A stretch of 35,656 bases of DNA from a virus, in IMG/VR virus record IMGVR_UViG_3300037504_000131, positions 1-35,656 of that record; one strand, written 5' to 3'. Positions 1 to 8,296 of this stretch are shown here, one piece after another (position 1 is the first letter of the stretch; each line of letters begins with the position of its first letter). A program made the position numbers and the translations under genes. The notes beneath the pieces were generated by a model. It had not been told where the DNA came from, made no database searches, and saw only the letters and a list, made by a program, of their open reading frames with translations.

Positions 1-183
1 ACAGTATCGATACAACAAATAGATGTCAATGTGAGTGATGATAAAAGTGAGGGTGTAAGTGATAGAGCGCAACCCAAACAGGATAAAGGAAATCAGACTA
101 CCAAAGAACCAACCGATAAGGAAGAAAGTAGTGTTTCATTATTACAAAATACTGTATATAAGGTTCAGGGGTATTTACAATGA
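1..183 (+). CDS. Partial tail/baseplate protein (C-terminal 60 residues)
   Basis: The first 60 codons of the window are open in frame 1 and end at a TGA that overlaps the ATG of the next gene (ATGA). The peptide is polar and low in complexity, rich in Asp, Lys, Gln and Ser, and ends in a more ordered stretch (NTVYKVQGYLQ). The start lies outside the window. In related myovirus clusters the gene before the baseplate plug is a tail protein such as the tape measure or a LysM-type tail protein, but this fragment has no diagnostic motif. That it is coding rests on the open frame and the stop/start overlap. Confidence 0.6.
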   Translation, partial: TVSIQQIDVNVSDDKSEGVSDRAQPKQDKGNQTTKEPTDKEESSVSLLQNTVYKVQGYLQ

Positions 184-491
184 GGATAATACCATTTTTT
201 GACTCATCTAATTTTCAACAAAGATTGAATATAGGTGGTTCAGTTTATATATTTAATTTTGTATATAACACAAGGGGTAAAGTGTGGACTATGAATATAA
301 GTGATGACAATACGAACCCATTGGTTTCTGGGGTAGTATTAGTTCTAGAACATGAGTTAATAAGCAGATTTAAATATACGGGTATAATGGGTGGACAGAT
401 GTACGTTATAGATACTACCGGTGGGAAAAACAGTATATTAAAGGATGATTTCAAAAATGGTATACTAAAATTGGTGTATACTGATGAATAA
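180..491 (+). CDS. Baseplate plug protein (Pam3 gp18-like)
   Basis: This is a 103-residue protein just before the hub gene. Its pattern resembles the small baseplate hub plug family: an N-terminal PFFDSSNF segment, a GKVWTMNISDD strand, then GVVLVLEHELISRF, and an acidic end (KLVYTDE). In such phages the plug closes the central channel of the baseplate hub. The ATG overlaps the upstream TGA, and the 3' end overlaps the hub gene by 8 bases, so translation is probably coupled. Family assignment is by remembered pattern and by position, not by alignment. Confidence 0.65.
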   Translation: MRIIPFFDSSNFQQRLNIGGSVYIFNFVYNTRGKVWTMNISDDNTNPLVSGVVLVLEHELISRFKYTGIMGGQMYVIDTTGGKNSILKDDFKNGILKLVYTDE

Positions 492-1308
492 AACACAATT
501 TTTACGTGACATAAAGGTGGAAGTAAGCGGGTTAAGCGGTAGCGGGATAGAAATCTCCGGTTTAAGAATGTCATTTGACATAGTAAAATCAATCAATAGC
601 AAAACTAACTCGTCCAATAATTGTGAATTGGTAATAACTAATTTGAGTGATACTACGTTAAATGAAATCAAAAAAGATTACAAGTTAAAAATATATGCAG
701 GATACAAACAACAAACTGCATTAATCTTTGTAGGCGATATAACGAATGTAGAGGTAGAATTAAGTAATGCCAACAAAAACGTAATAATTAACGCAATTGA
801 GGAATTAAATACTGTCGATAATAAAAAATCGAGTATTTCGTTTAATAAAAATGCGAAAACTTCTAATATAATAAGTGTAATTTCGTCTAAATTTGGTATA
901 CCTGTAAAAAAGCTATCATCGGGTGTAATCAAATCTCATAAAAGTGGGTTTTCGTTTATAGGTTCATTACGTGATGTGTTAACTAAAATCTGTAATAATA
1001 GCCAACTCGAATGGAGTATGGATAATGGTACGATACAGATAATAGAAAATAATGGAACTAACAACGAACAATATTTAATAAATAAAAATACGGGGATGCT
1101 TAGTATACCCAAAACACTGGATAATAAAAATAGGAATAACGGGTGGGAAATACAGACTTTGTTAAATCCGAATTACAAAATACACGGAATAGTAAAAGTA
1201 CAAAGCGAAAAAATGGATATAGAAAATTGCAGAATTGTATCGATTAAGCATACTGGTGATACGCACGGTAACAAGTGGAAATCGATATTAGAGGTTGAAA
1301 CTGTATGA
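484..1308 (+). CDS. Baseplate hub protein (gp27/protein D-like)
   Basis: This 274-residue protein follows the plug and precedes the spike, the usual place of the trimeric hub. The first half (to about residue 110) reads as a beta-rich hub domain (IEISGLRMSFDIVKS; CELVITNLSDTTLNEI; KLKIYAGY; ALIFVGDITNVEVE). The middle has the typical 'SGFSFIGSLRDVLTKICNN' segment, and the end has a second barrel-like part (ILEVETV). The strand 'L.IYAGY......IFVGDI..V' is characteristic of phage hub proteins. The ATG at 484 overlaps the plug gene, and the 3' end overlaps the spike gene by 4 bases. Confidence 0.75.
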   Translation: MNKTQFLRDIKVEVSGLSGSGIEISGLRMSFDIVKSINSKTNSSNNCELVITNLSDTTLNEIKKDYKLKIYAGYKQQTALIFVGDITNVEVELSNANKNVIINAIEELNTVDNKKSSISFNKNAKTSNIISVISSKFGIPVKKLSSGVIKSHKSGFSFIGSLRDVLTKICNNSQLEWSMDNGTIQIIENNGTNNEQYLINKNTGMLSIPKTLDNKNRNNGWEIQTLLNPNYKIHGIVKVQSEKMDIENCRIVSIKHTGDTHGNKWKSILEVETV

Positions 1309-1949
1309 GTACAATATCAGAAGCATTACACGCATTTGTGAGCAGGTATTTGGACAATGTCCATACGTGTATACCGGCAAGATTTGTATCGTATGACCAT
1401 AATAAATCCAAATCAACGGTTAAACCACAGATGGCGAAAAGGTACGGTGAAAATAAACTGGAGTATCCCCAAATTACCGATGTACCTGTCCTATTTCCGA
1501 GAAGTAGTAATTTTTCTTTCACGTTTCCAATAAAAAAGAATGACCCATGTTTGTTAATAATGTCGGAAAAATCAATAGATGATTGGATGGATAATGGTAA
1601 AATCAATATACCGCTACATGATAACGAGAATTACTCTTTGTCTAACGCAATTGCTATACCTGGAATTTATCCATATAACGAATTAGAACCTCCGGATAAT
1701 AACAATGATGTATTATTAAAGTTTGGCAATAGTGAGATAAGAATAAAAAGCAATGAAATTAATATAAAGAGCGATAAAATAGCCTTTGGTGGTACACAGG
1801 AGTTATTAGATTTATTTGATCAAACGCTTGATGCTCTAATAGCATCGGTTGTTCCAACGTCTATTGGTGCTCAACAATTAAGTAAAGTAACCGATACGAC
1901 AATATCACAAATTAAGAGTAAGCTTGGACAGATAAAAGGGGGTTTATAA
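1305..1949 (+). CDS. Baseplate central spike protein (gp138/gpV-like)
   Basis: This 214-residue protein has an N-terminal OB-like domain of the gp138/gpV type. VHTCIPARFVSYD and KSTVKPQMAKRY are followed by 'PQITDVPVLFPRSSNFSFTFPIKKNDPCLLIMSEKSIDDW', the usual 'P.i.dVPV..P......t.PikkGD..ll...ers.d.W' pattern. After about residue 135 the chain shows a short repetitive part (SEIRIKSNEINIKSDKIAFGG) expected of a beta-helical spike shaft. It would form the membrane-piercing tip below the hub. It overlaps the hub gene (ATG inside its last codons) and is one base from the next gene. Confidence 0.8.
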   Translation: MSTISEALHAFVSRYLDNVHTCIPARFVSYDHNKSKSTVKPQMAKRYGENKLEYPQITDVPVLFPRSSNFSFTFPIKKNDPCLLIMSEKSIDDWMDNGKINIPLHDNENYSLSNAIAIPGIYPYNELEPPDNNNDVLLKFGNSEIRIKSNEINIKSDKIAFGGTQELLDLFDQTLDALIASVVPTSIGAQQLSKVTDTTISQIKSKLGQIKGGL

Positions 1950-1950
1950 T

Positions 1951-2226
1951 ATGACATTAAATATATCGGCGTTATCGTCTTCTTTAGAAGGTGAAATTAA
2001 AACACAAATGGACGACCATGTTGATAAATACACTTCAGATTCAAATTCAGAAAAAGCAGCTAAAGCTATGGCCGATGCGGTTGCTAAAAGTGCTATAGAT
2101 CATATTAATGATAATTTACAAATACAGATTCCTGCAGGTACAGTAATAGTTGAGGTTACAGGTGGTTCCGGTGCACCTGCAGTTGGTATAAAAAACACAA
2201 CACCCATAAATGTGAATTTCGAATGA
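1951..2226 (+). CDS. Small baseplate-associated protein, unknown role
   Basis: This 91-residue protein sits between the spike and the gp25-like wedge gene, behind a GGGGG-type ribosome site (AAAGGGGG, 1936-1943). The first half is helical and charged, with an Ala/Lys-rich stretch (EKAAKAMADAVAKSAIDHI). The second half is a strand-rich Gly/Pro segment (IQIPAGTVIVEVTGGSGAPA). Small proteins of this shape occur in baseplate clusters next to the spike, but I do not recognise a family function. Overlap with the next gene (ATG at 2223) supports coding. Confidence 0.65.
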   Translation: MTLNISALSSSLEGEIKTQMDDHVDKYTSDSNSEKAAKAMADAVAKSAIDHINDNLQIQIPAGTVIVEVTGGSGAPAVGIKNTTPINVNFE

Positions 2227-2579
2227 AAGATATAAAACTAAATAAAAACGAACCGCATGATATATTAGTACAAGACTATGATTTGTCTTTAGTTGATAGT
2301 TCATCACAAATTAGACAAAAAATAACGGTAAAATTGAGATTTATTTTAGGAGAGTGGTTTTTAAATACTATTGTTGGGATACCGTATTACGAACAGATAT
2401 GGATTAAAAATCCAGATTTAAACAAAGTATCAACAGTTATGAAAAATGAGATACTGAATGTAAACGGGGTGCAATCATTAACTTTATTTAATATGGAATA
2501 TAACACAAACAGAACGATACGTGTTAAATTTCGTGTTAACACGCAATTAGGCGAAATTGAAGGGGAAGAGAATATATGA
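2223..2579 (+). CDS. Baseplate wedge protein, gp25-like
   Basis: This 118-residue protein fits the gp25/gpW family: 'DILVQDYDLSLVDSSSQIRQKITVKLRFILGEWFLNTIVGIPYY' matches the signature in which 'D.......... v.Q.i...L....GE.f.n...Gipy' packs into the wedge lysozyme-like fold. gp25 initiates sheath assembly and joins the gpJ-like wedge. It lies directly before the J-like gene and overlaps it by 4 bases, the order seen in P2- and Mu-type clusters. Confidence 0.85.
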   Translation: MKDIKLNKNEPHDILVQDYDLSLVDSSSQIRQKITVKLRFILGEWFLNTIVGIPYYEQIWIKNPDLNKVSTVMKNEILNVNGVQSLTLFNMEYNTNRTIRVKFRVNTQLGEIEGEENI

Positions 2580-4036
2580 ATTATGGTATAACTGACAGCG
2601 GTTTTGTAATAAAAACACTACCGGTAATCAAACAAGAATTAGAATCGAATTTTAGATCGGTATTCGGTCAAGATATAGATGTGAGTGAATCATCTGTGTT
2701 TGGCCAAATAATAGGTATAATGGCCGATAGGGAGAGTACACAATGGGAACAAATGCAAAAAGTATACTATTCACAATATAGATCATCTGCAAGCGGCTTT
2801 TCACTTGACGAAGCGGTTAATAAACTTGGTATTGTAAGAAAACAAGCTACAAAATCAACGGTTATTATTTATTTGGAGGGTGATGACGGTACTATCGTGT
2901 ACAAAAGCGGTACACAGTATTCTATGAGTGAAACGGGTAATATTTTTGTACCTATCGAAGAGCAAGAAAATATAAGCAAATTAGATATAAACGAATGTGC
3001 ATTACGTATAGAAAATAACGATGATGGTGATTTTACAGTAGTAATTGATGGTGTTACATGCACATATACTGCAAGTGGTGATTCGTATTCGGATATATCC
3101 TCCGGTATAGCTAACGCAATTGAATCAAATTACGGTTCTGACATTGCCTATACGGTTAGTTCAAGCGATAGGTATGTAATAATTAAAAGTAACACGGCAT
3201 TAGATATTGACAGTATTACTTCTAACCTTGTTTATTTGTTTAAGAGTAATTGCGAAGCACAACAAGCGGGATATTTACAAACTACGCCAATAAGTGTAGA
3301 TACAATTGAATCGAGTAATGTAGATGGTACACTCGATTCGGTTATAAATTTAGAACCCGGAAATCCCGGCACAAATACAGAAACTGATACCGAATTAAGA
3401 CAACGGGCAGAATTAAGTGTCAGATTGCTTGGTTCTGCAAGTATATCAGCGATAAAGGCAAGAATATTACAAAATATTGAAAATGCATCACAGGTATTCA
3501 TATATGAGAACACAAGTGATGTAACGGTTGATGGTAGGCCACCGCATTCATTCGAAACAATAATATCTGGAGGTAATGAGCAAGAGATTGCTCAATTGAT
3601 ATGGGATGTAAAACCTGCAGGTATACAAACAGTTAGTACGGCTAACCCGTCAGGTGATGAATATAAAGAGATAACAGTAAAAGACGTAAACAACAACGAC
3701 CGAACTGTGTATTTCTCAAGACCGATTGATAAGTACGCGCATTGTCGTATAACTATCAACTCGTTTTATGATGAAGAAGAATATCCGGATAATGGTAATA
3801 CTGCCGTCAAAAACGGCGTATCAGATTTTGGTAATAATCTTGGAATTGGTAAAGACATAATCCCACAAAGGTTACACGCGCCAATATACAATGTGCCAGG
3901 TATTGAATCAATAATAGTTGAAATAGCAATTACGGATAACCCGGGGGATTCTCCGTCATTTACAACCGGTAAAGTATCAATTGCGGCTAACGAAATATCA
4001 AAATGGGACATAAGTAGAATAACAATAATTACATAA
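2576..4036 (+). CDS. Baseplate J-like wedge protein (gp6/gp47 family)
   Basis: This is a 486-residue wedge arm protein. The N-terminus (GFVIKTLPVIKQELESNFRSVFG, then SVFGQIIGIMADRESTQWEQMQ) and the 'GFSLDEAVNKLGIVRKQATKS' region are typical of baseplate J. A central 'EPGNPGTNTETDTELRQRAELSV' is the conserved E-x-G-x-x-G-x-x-T-E-T-D-x-E-x-R-x-R motif. Residues about 141-217 appear to be an inserted beta domain (DFTVVIDGVTCTYTA...DIDSITS), similar in pattern to one in the cement protein at 31952. The C-terminus is the usual 'V.I.I.d' strand pattern. It overlaps the gp25 gene by 4 bases. Confidence 0.9.
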   Translation: MNYGITDSGFVIKTLPVIKQELESNFRSVFGQDIDVSESSVFGQIIGIMADRESTQWEQMQKVYYSQYRSSASGFSLDEAVNKLGIVRKQATKSTVIIYLEGDDGTIVYKSGTQYSMSETGNIFVPIEEQENISKLDINECALRIENNDDGDFTVVIDGVTCTYTASGDSYSDISSGIANAIESNYGSDIAYTVSSSDRYVIIKSNTALDIDSITSNLVYLFKSNCEAQQAGYLQTTPISVDTIESSNVDGTLDSVINLEPGNPGTNTETDTELRQRAELSVRLLGSASISAIKARILQNIENASQVFIYENTSDVTVDGRPPHSFETIISGGNEQEIAQLIWDVKPAGIQTVSTANPSGDEYKEITVKDVNNNDRTVYFSRPIDKYAHCRITINSFYDEEEYPDNGNTAVKNGVSDFGNNLGIGKDIIPQRLHAPIYNVPGIESIIVEIAITDNPGDSPSFTTGKVSIAANEISKWDISRITIIT

Positions 4037-4053
4037 ACAAAAGGAGGTAATTT

Positions 4054-4632
4054 ATGTCAACGAAAAGCGATATTCAAGTGTATCTAAACAACAAATACAC
4101 GGTTCAAAAAACAGAAAGTAACACATCTCTATCTGGAGATGGTGCAAATTTTTACGACTCTACCTGCATTGAATGGGGAGCTGCGTCGGATGGAACTGAT
4201 ATTTGTTTACAAAGAAGGGTTACATGGGTTGTATATGATGAAGGTGGTGCGGGAGAAAAAGCCGCCGTTTATAAAGATATACCCGAAAATCAAACCGATA
4301 AATCAATCACTTCTCCAGCAGGATCATTACTGGATGAATACAAAATAGCTCATGATGTGAGTATGATTAAACGTATTCAATCGGGTATGATATATGCTGC
4401 CCGTAATGTAGTAAATGAAGACGATGCAACAACAAATCATACTGAACGTGTAAAACTTGCTATTGATGTTATTAAAAATCCTGATAGTTGGATTAATGCT
4501 TTTGCTTCTTATGTAGGAGCAAATGCGACTATTCAATCTGCGGGAGGTTCTGCGTCTGATAGCGATATCGAATACGTCTGTGCTTCTGAATTTCCGTGGG
4601 ATGACTTTGCAGTTTCTATTTATGGAGTGTAA
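4054..4632 (+). CDS. Unknown baseplate/fibre-associated protein
   Basis: This 192-residue protein starts at an ATG with a strong ribosome site (AAAGGAGGT, 4040-4048). It sits between the J-like gene and the lectin-type fibre protein, where many phages place a fibre-linking protein. I see no known motif. It is mixed alpha/beta, with a helix around residues 105-150 (MIKRIQSGMIYAARNVV; RVKLAIDVIKNPDSWINAF) and an acidic end. Codon choice differs from the neighbours: ATT outnumbers ATA for Ile by about three to one, while the flanking baseplate genes favour ATA. It may therefore have arrived with the 5' half of the next gene. Confidence 0.6.
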   Translation: MSTKSDIQVYLNNKYTVQKTESNTSLSGDGANFYDSTCIEWGAASDGTDICLQRRVTWVVYDEGGAGEKAAVYKDIPENQTDKSITSPAGSLLDEYKIAHDVSMIKRIQSGMIYAARNVVNEDDATTNHTERVKLAIDVIKNPDSWINAFASYVGANATIQSAGGSASDSDIEYVCASEFPWDDFAVSIYGV

Positions 4633-4635
4633 ATA

Positions 4636-6753
4636 ATGGCATGGACTATAGACGGGAAAACTCGTGATTATCGTTTAAAAATAACGATGGATCATACACA
4701 GGTATCTGAAACGGATACTGATGTTACGATTACATTCCGTCTTGATCGCATTTTGTCAAGCCATAATTTCTGGTCACATGTAAAGTCTGATGGTGGGGAT
4801 ATTATTGTCTCAAAGAGTGATGGTTCTACACGTCTGCCCTTAGAAGTTGCAGATATTGACGTTGGAGGAAACTGGGGTAATATTTATTTCAAGGGCGATA
4901 AGTCAACATCTAATGATATTGATTATTATATTTATTACGGAAATGCGAGTGCGTCACAGCCTGCACGGGATGCTACGTATGGGAAGGAAAATGCGTGGCC
5001 TGATCATAGTTCTGTGTATCACATGAACGCAGATACAAGTTCTCAGGATGACGCAACAAGTACAGATGTTGATTTGATTCTTCATGAAAATGCATCTTAT
5101 CCTCAAACGTATAATACAGGTAGACCTTTTGGAAGGTACTTAAATAAGGGAGTACTTTCTTATTGGACAATTGACGATTCTGTACATAATAATGTATCGA
5201 ATTTGTCAATTGAGGGATGGGTTCGAATTCAAAACTGGGGTGGTACTTGGAGGAGGATATTTAAAAAAGCAGAAACGTATGAATTAACAAGATATTCAGG
5301 TGAAGATCGTATCAGGTGGGGGGTTAGTGGCAGTAGTTGTAGTAACTCCAGTGGGGATACAACTACGGGTACTTGGTATTATATGGTATGCGTGTTCAAA
5401 AGCGCGGATTATGTAAGATATATTCAAAATAATATCCAGCAAGCAACATCTTCAACATCAAATACAAGTACGGGGAGTAGTAATAACAATAACCATGTAC
5501 TCGCTGAAAGTGGCAGTGGTCAAATAGATGGGGATGTTGCAGAATTAAGGTATGCAGATGCGTACTTCACAAATAATTATTACTCGGATGTATATGAACA
5601 GGTAGAAAATTATAGTACATTCTGGAGTGCTGTTGGGAGTGAGGAAGAAGATACATCGATTACCGGGGATATTTCAGGTAATTCCAATATGAGTTTAACG
5701 AGTATATCCGAATTATCAGCTATCGGGGTTATTTCAGGTAATTCCAATATAAGTTTAACGAGTGTGTCCGATTTATTAATTACTGGATTTATTTCAGGTA
5801 ATTCCAATATAAGTTTAACGAGTATATCCGATTTATTAATTACTGGATTTATTTCAGGTAATTCCAATATAAGTTTAACGAATATATCCGAGTTATCGAT
5901 TATCGGGGTTATTTCAGGTAATTCGAATATGAGTTTAACGAATATATCCGAGTTATCGATTACCGGGGTTATTTCGGGCAATTCGAATATGAATTTAACG
6001 AATATATCCGAGTTATCAGCTATCGGGGTTATTTCAAGTAATTCGAATATGAGTTTAACGAGTATATCCGAGTTATCGATTATCGGGGTTATTTCAGGTA
6101 ATTCGGATATAAATTTATATAGTAACGCGTTTTTGTATAACGCTAACTTTATCCCGTTTAAAAATGAAATAAACCCGATATACAATCATACCCAAATAGG
6201 GTTATCGTTATTAATAGAACAATTCCAATTATCGAATAATCTAAAAAATATGCTCAAATGCTATACAGAACGAGTACAGTATAACGAATCTGTTCTAACA
6301 AATCTAATGTATAAAAGGAATATTGATTATAGTAGTGGTGCACAACTTGATAAAATAGGCGATGAAGTAGGGATAAAAAGATACGGTTTAAATGATGGGG
6401 AATATAGGAGTTTAATAAAATTCCAAATTTTCATTAACACATCGGATGGAAACCCCGATACTATGATATTGGTATTAAAAGAAATAACAAATGCTGATAT
6501 TGTATCGTATAAACACCAATACCCAGCAAAATTTAGAATGTTTACCGATGGAACGGAAATACCGGATAATCTATATAATAAAATGAAAAACATTAAACCG
6601 GTTGGCGTTGGATTCGATATATACGCATTATCCGGTTTGTTGCCGTTTTCAGTAGAAAATGATGATAACACACCACCCGATTACGGTGGGTTTTTTAGTG
6701 AAATAGACATTAATATATCAGATAGTGGTGCGTTAGTTGAAGTAATAACATAA
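4636..6753 (+). CDS. Lectin-repeat-DUF2612 fusion tail protein
   Basis: This 705-residue mosaic has three parts. Residues about 1-340 combine a DUF2341-like segment (YRLKITMDHTQVSETDTDVTI; DIDYYIYYGNASASQP) with a LamG/concanavalin-like jelly roll (NLSIEGWVRIQNWGGTWRRIF; TGTWYYMVCVF; GQIDGDVAELRYADA). That module usually binds sugars. Residues about 344-495 are a 20-residue tandem repeat. Residues about 505-705 match the DUF2612 (tail protein I-like) baseplate family, which is normally a separate gene right after J (SSGAQLDKIGDEVGIKR; IKPVGVGFDIYALSG). The protein would tether a receptor-binding domain to the baseplate. The lectin part has the same shifted codon use as the gene before it. SD GGAG lies upstream of the ATG. 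Confidence 0.8.
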   Translation: MAWTIDGKTRDYRLKITMDHTQVSETDTDVTITFRLDRILSSHNFWSHVKSDGGDIIVSKSDGSTRLPLEVADIDVGGNWGNIYFKGDKSTSNDIDYYIYYGNASASQPARDATYGKENAWPDHSSVYHMNADTSSQDDATSTDVDLILHENASYPQTYNTGRPFGRYLNKGVLSYWTIDDSVHNNVSNLSIEGWVRIQNWGGTWRRIFKKAETYELTRYSGEDRIRWGVSGSSCSNSSGDTTTGTWYYMVCVFKSADYVRYIQNNIQQATSSTSNTSTGSSNNNNHVLAESGSGQIDGDVAELRYADAYFTNNYYSDVYEQVENYSTFWSAVGSEEEDTSITGDISGNSNMSLTSISELSAIGVISGNSNISLTSVSDLLITGFISGNSNISLTSISDLLITGFISGNSNISLTNISELSIIGVISGNSNMSLTNISELSITGVISGNSNMNLTNISELSAIGVISSNSNMSLTSISELSIIGVISGNSDINLYSNAFLYNANFIPFKNEINPIYNHTQIGLSLLIEQFQLSNNLKNMLKCYTERVQYNESVLTNLMYKRNIDYSSGAQLDKIGDEVGIKRYGLNDGEYRSLIKFQIFINTSDGNPDTMILVLKEITNADIVSYKHQYPAKFRMFTDGTEIPDNLYNKMKNIKPVGVGFDIYALSGLLPFSVENDDNTPPDYGGFFSEIDINISDSGALVEVIT
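5656..6120 (+). repeat. 60-bp in-frame tandem repeat, nearly 8 units
   Basis: Units begin at 5671, 5731, 5791, 5851, 5911, 5971, 6031 and 6091, with an exact 60-base period and a partial last unit. Each encodes 20 residues of the form ISGNSN(I/M)SLT(S/N)(I/V)S(E/D)L, followed by a short variable hydrophobic part ending in G(V/F). Units differ at a few positions only, so the array is recent or kept alike by recombination. It lies between the lectin and DUF2612 domains of the fibre protein and probably forms a flexible or beta-rich stalk whose length can vary. Confidence 0.95.
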
Positions 6754-6764
6754 TAGGAGATAAT

Positions 6765-8105
6765 ATGGCTAGACCATCGATTTATCCAAGGTGGGCGGTA
6801 GACGAATTAGGAAATCCTCCGCCTGTTGGTAGTAAGTACGGTAAACCGGCAATACAAGTCCCATCATCGGGGAAACGGAATTTAGGGTGGGAGGAGGAGG
6901 AATATCCACCAAGGCAATATTTAAATTGGCTTTCAAAAAATACGTACGAATGGGTTAAGTATTTGGACGAAAGACTTGGAAAAGATTCCAAAATAGTTAA
7001 CTTTTCAGGCATAGGGGTTGGTACCGAGTACGGGGCGGATGATGTTGGCGATTTGCACACTGACCATAATGGTGTTAGAATTAATAATGGGCTTTTTATG
7101 GGTAGCCCATATACAAATAACATGTCTATAAATGCATGGATGTACGATAATGGGCAATGGAAATTTATATCTGATGGGGCGGCCTCTTTGTATATACAGA
7201 GGGCGGATAATACTGGGGCGTTAATGCATGAATGGTGGGCTACCGATTACGAAGGAACTGCAGGTGATGATATAACATGGAAAGAAATAGCAAAAATAAG
7301 AAGTCAAAATGACTCGAAATTAAGACAAGGCCTATTTGTTAACAGATTATATGCAACAAAGGGCGGTTCGGCAGGTTTGAATTCATTTGCACAATTAACA
7401 AAAGATAGTATTAGTATTTATGGAGGCGATGTAGCAAGCATAAATCAGTCTCCATTATGGAAATCTAAATATGTAGGCAATTTAACAGACGGCTTTTGTG
7501 AAACTATCGGTAAATACCGCGAGAGTGGGATTGAAAAAACGCTGTTTATGGTTAATAAAAATGGCTACAAAGAGGGCGGGAGGAAACAACATATGGGTAG
7601 ATGGGTTGAGTTAACTAGTATATGGGGCGGTCTTTCAGGTGAACCGTCACCAACCATATACGATTCCAATTATGTGCATCAATCACCATTTGACTTTACT
7701 GCTGGTTTTATAGATGTTATGGTTATTGGTTCAACATTATTTTTGAGATTCAAATTTAATTCAATTTCGTTACACACAGACCAGATAATAAACCCGGCAA
7801 GATTTGAATTCCCGATAATAGACCCGACAGATAGTTTTAATGACATACTCGATTTTTCGAGTAATTCTATTGGTTATGCGGTGGTTAAAGGGAGCACAAT
7901 AGATACTAAATTTTACGAGTTACATTTAGGTAACGGGGATTATTATGATAGTAAATATGTAGTTTATTCTGATCTTATCGATTGGCATGGGGGGAGTGGA
8001 GCTTCAGATACACAAATCAGAGGACATTGCACCATAGATATGAGGAATAGTACTGGACTATCTGATAGTATGGATATTTTTCCATTAAAAAATAAATTTT
8101 ATTAA
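6765..8105 (+). CDS. Tail fibre/receptor-binding protein
   Basis: This 446-residue protein opens with a short baseplate-docking motif seen in many fibre proteins (RPSIYPRWAVDELGNPPPVG...NLGWEEEEYPPRQYLNWL), followed by a helix (NTYEWVKYLDERL). The rest is rich in Gly, Asn, Ser and aromatic residues, with beta-strand pattern and no catalytic motif that I can identify. Position after the baseplate genes and before lysis is typical of fibres. The ATG has the ribosome site AGGAGAT. The distal domain (about residues 280-446) is the likely host-binding part, an inference from fibre architecture. Confidence 0.75.
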   Translation: MARPSIYPRWAVDELGNPPPVGSKYGKPAIQVPSSGKRNLGWEEEEYPPRQYLNWLSKNTYEWVKYLDERLGKDSKIVNFSGIGVGTEYGADDVGDLHTDHNGVRINNGLFMGSPYTNNMSINAWMYDNGQWKFISDGAASLYIQRADNTGALMHEWWATDYEGTAGDDITWKEIAKIRSQNDSKLRQGLFVNRLYATKGGSAGLNSFAQLTKDSISIYGGDVASINQSPLWKSKYVGNLTDGFCETIGKYRESGIEKTLFMVNKNGYKEGGRKQHMGRWVELTSIWGGLSGEPSPTIYDSNYVHQSPFDFTAGFIDVMVIGSTLFLRFKFNSISLHTDQIINPARFEFPIIDPTDSFNDILDFSSNSIGYAVVKGSTIDTKFYELHLGNGDYYDSKYVVYSDLIDWHGGSGASDTQIRGHCTIDMRNSTGLSDSMDIFPLKNKFY

Positions 8106-8122
8106 TCGAATGGGGGTGTAGT

Positions 8123-8296
8123 ATGAATCAAAACACAATAACAATCAACCTAACAGAAAAAGAGTATGCAATATTATGCGGTTTGGTCAACAAAGCAGAC
8201 ATTAAAGTATCGGAGATTACATCAGTATGGCCGGTATTGTCCAAAATAAACGCTGCTGCAGAAGGGAGTAACGATGATAAAGAGGAACAAAACTAA
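8123..8296 (+). CDS. Small protein of 57 residues, unknown
   Basis: This short gene encodes 57 residues beginning MNQNTITINLTEKEYAILCG and ending in an acidic tail (NDDKEEQN). It has a GGGGG-type ribosome site (8111-8115) at good distance from the ATG, and its end overlaps the endolysin start by 23 bases. There is no membrane segment, so it is not an obvious holin. Placement between fibre and endolysin suggests a late gene, perhaps a fibre chaperone or lysis accessory, but there is no direct support for either. Confidence 0.7.
   Translation: MNQNTITINLTEKEYAILCGLVNKADIKVSEITSVWPVLSKINAAAEGSNDDKEEQN

Noticed and set aside
5656-6120. CRISPR array
   Set aside because: The 60-bp period is continuous, in frame within one protein, with no unrelated spacers between short direct repeats.
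5610-6185. Long open frame on the minus strand across the 60-bp repeats
   Set aside because: It is a by-product of the repeat: a stop-free unit repeated in frame on the other strand. It has no ribosome site and no other minus-strand gene is present.
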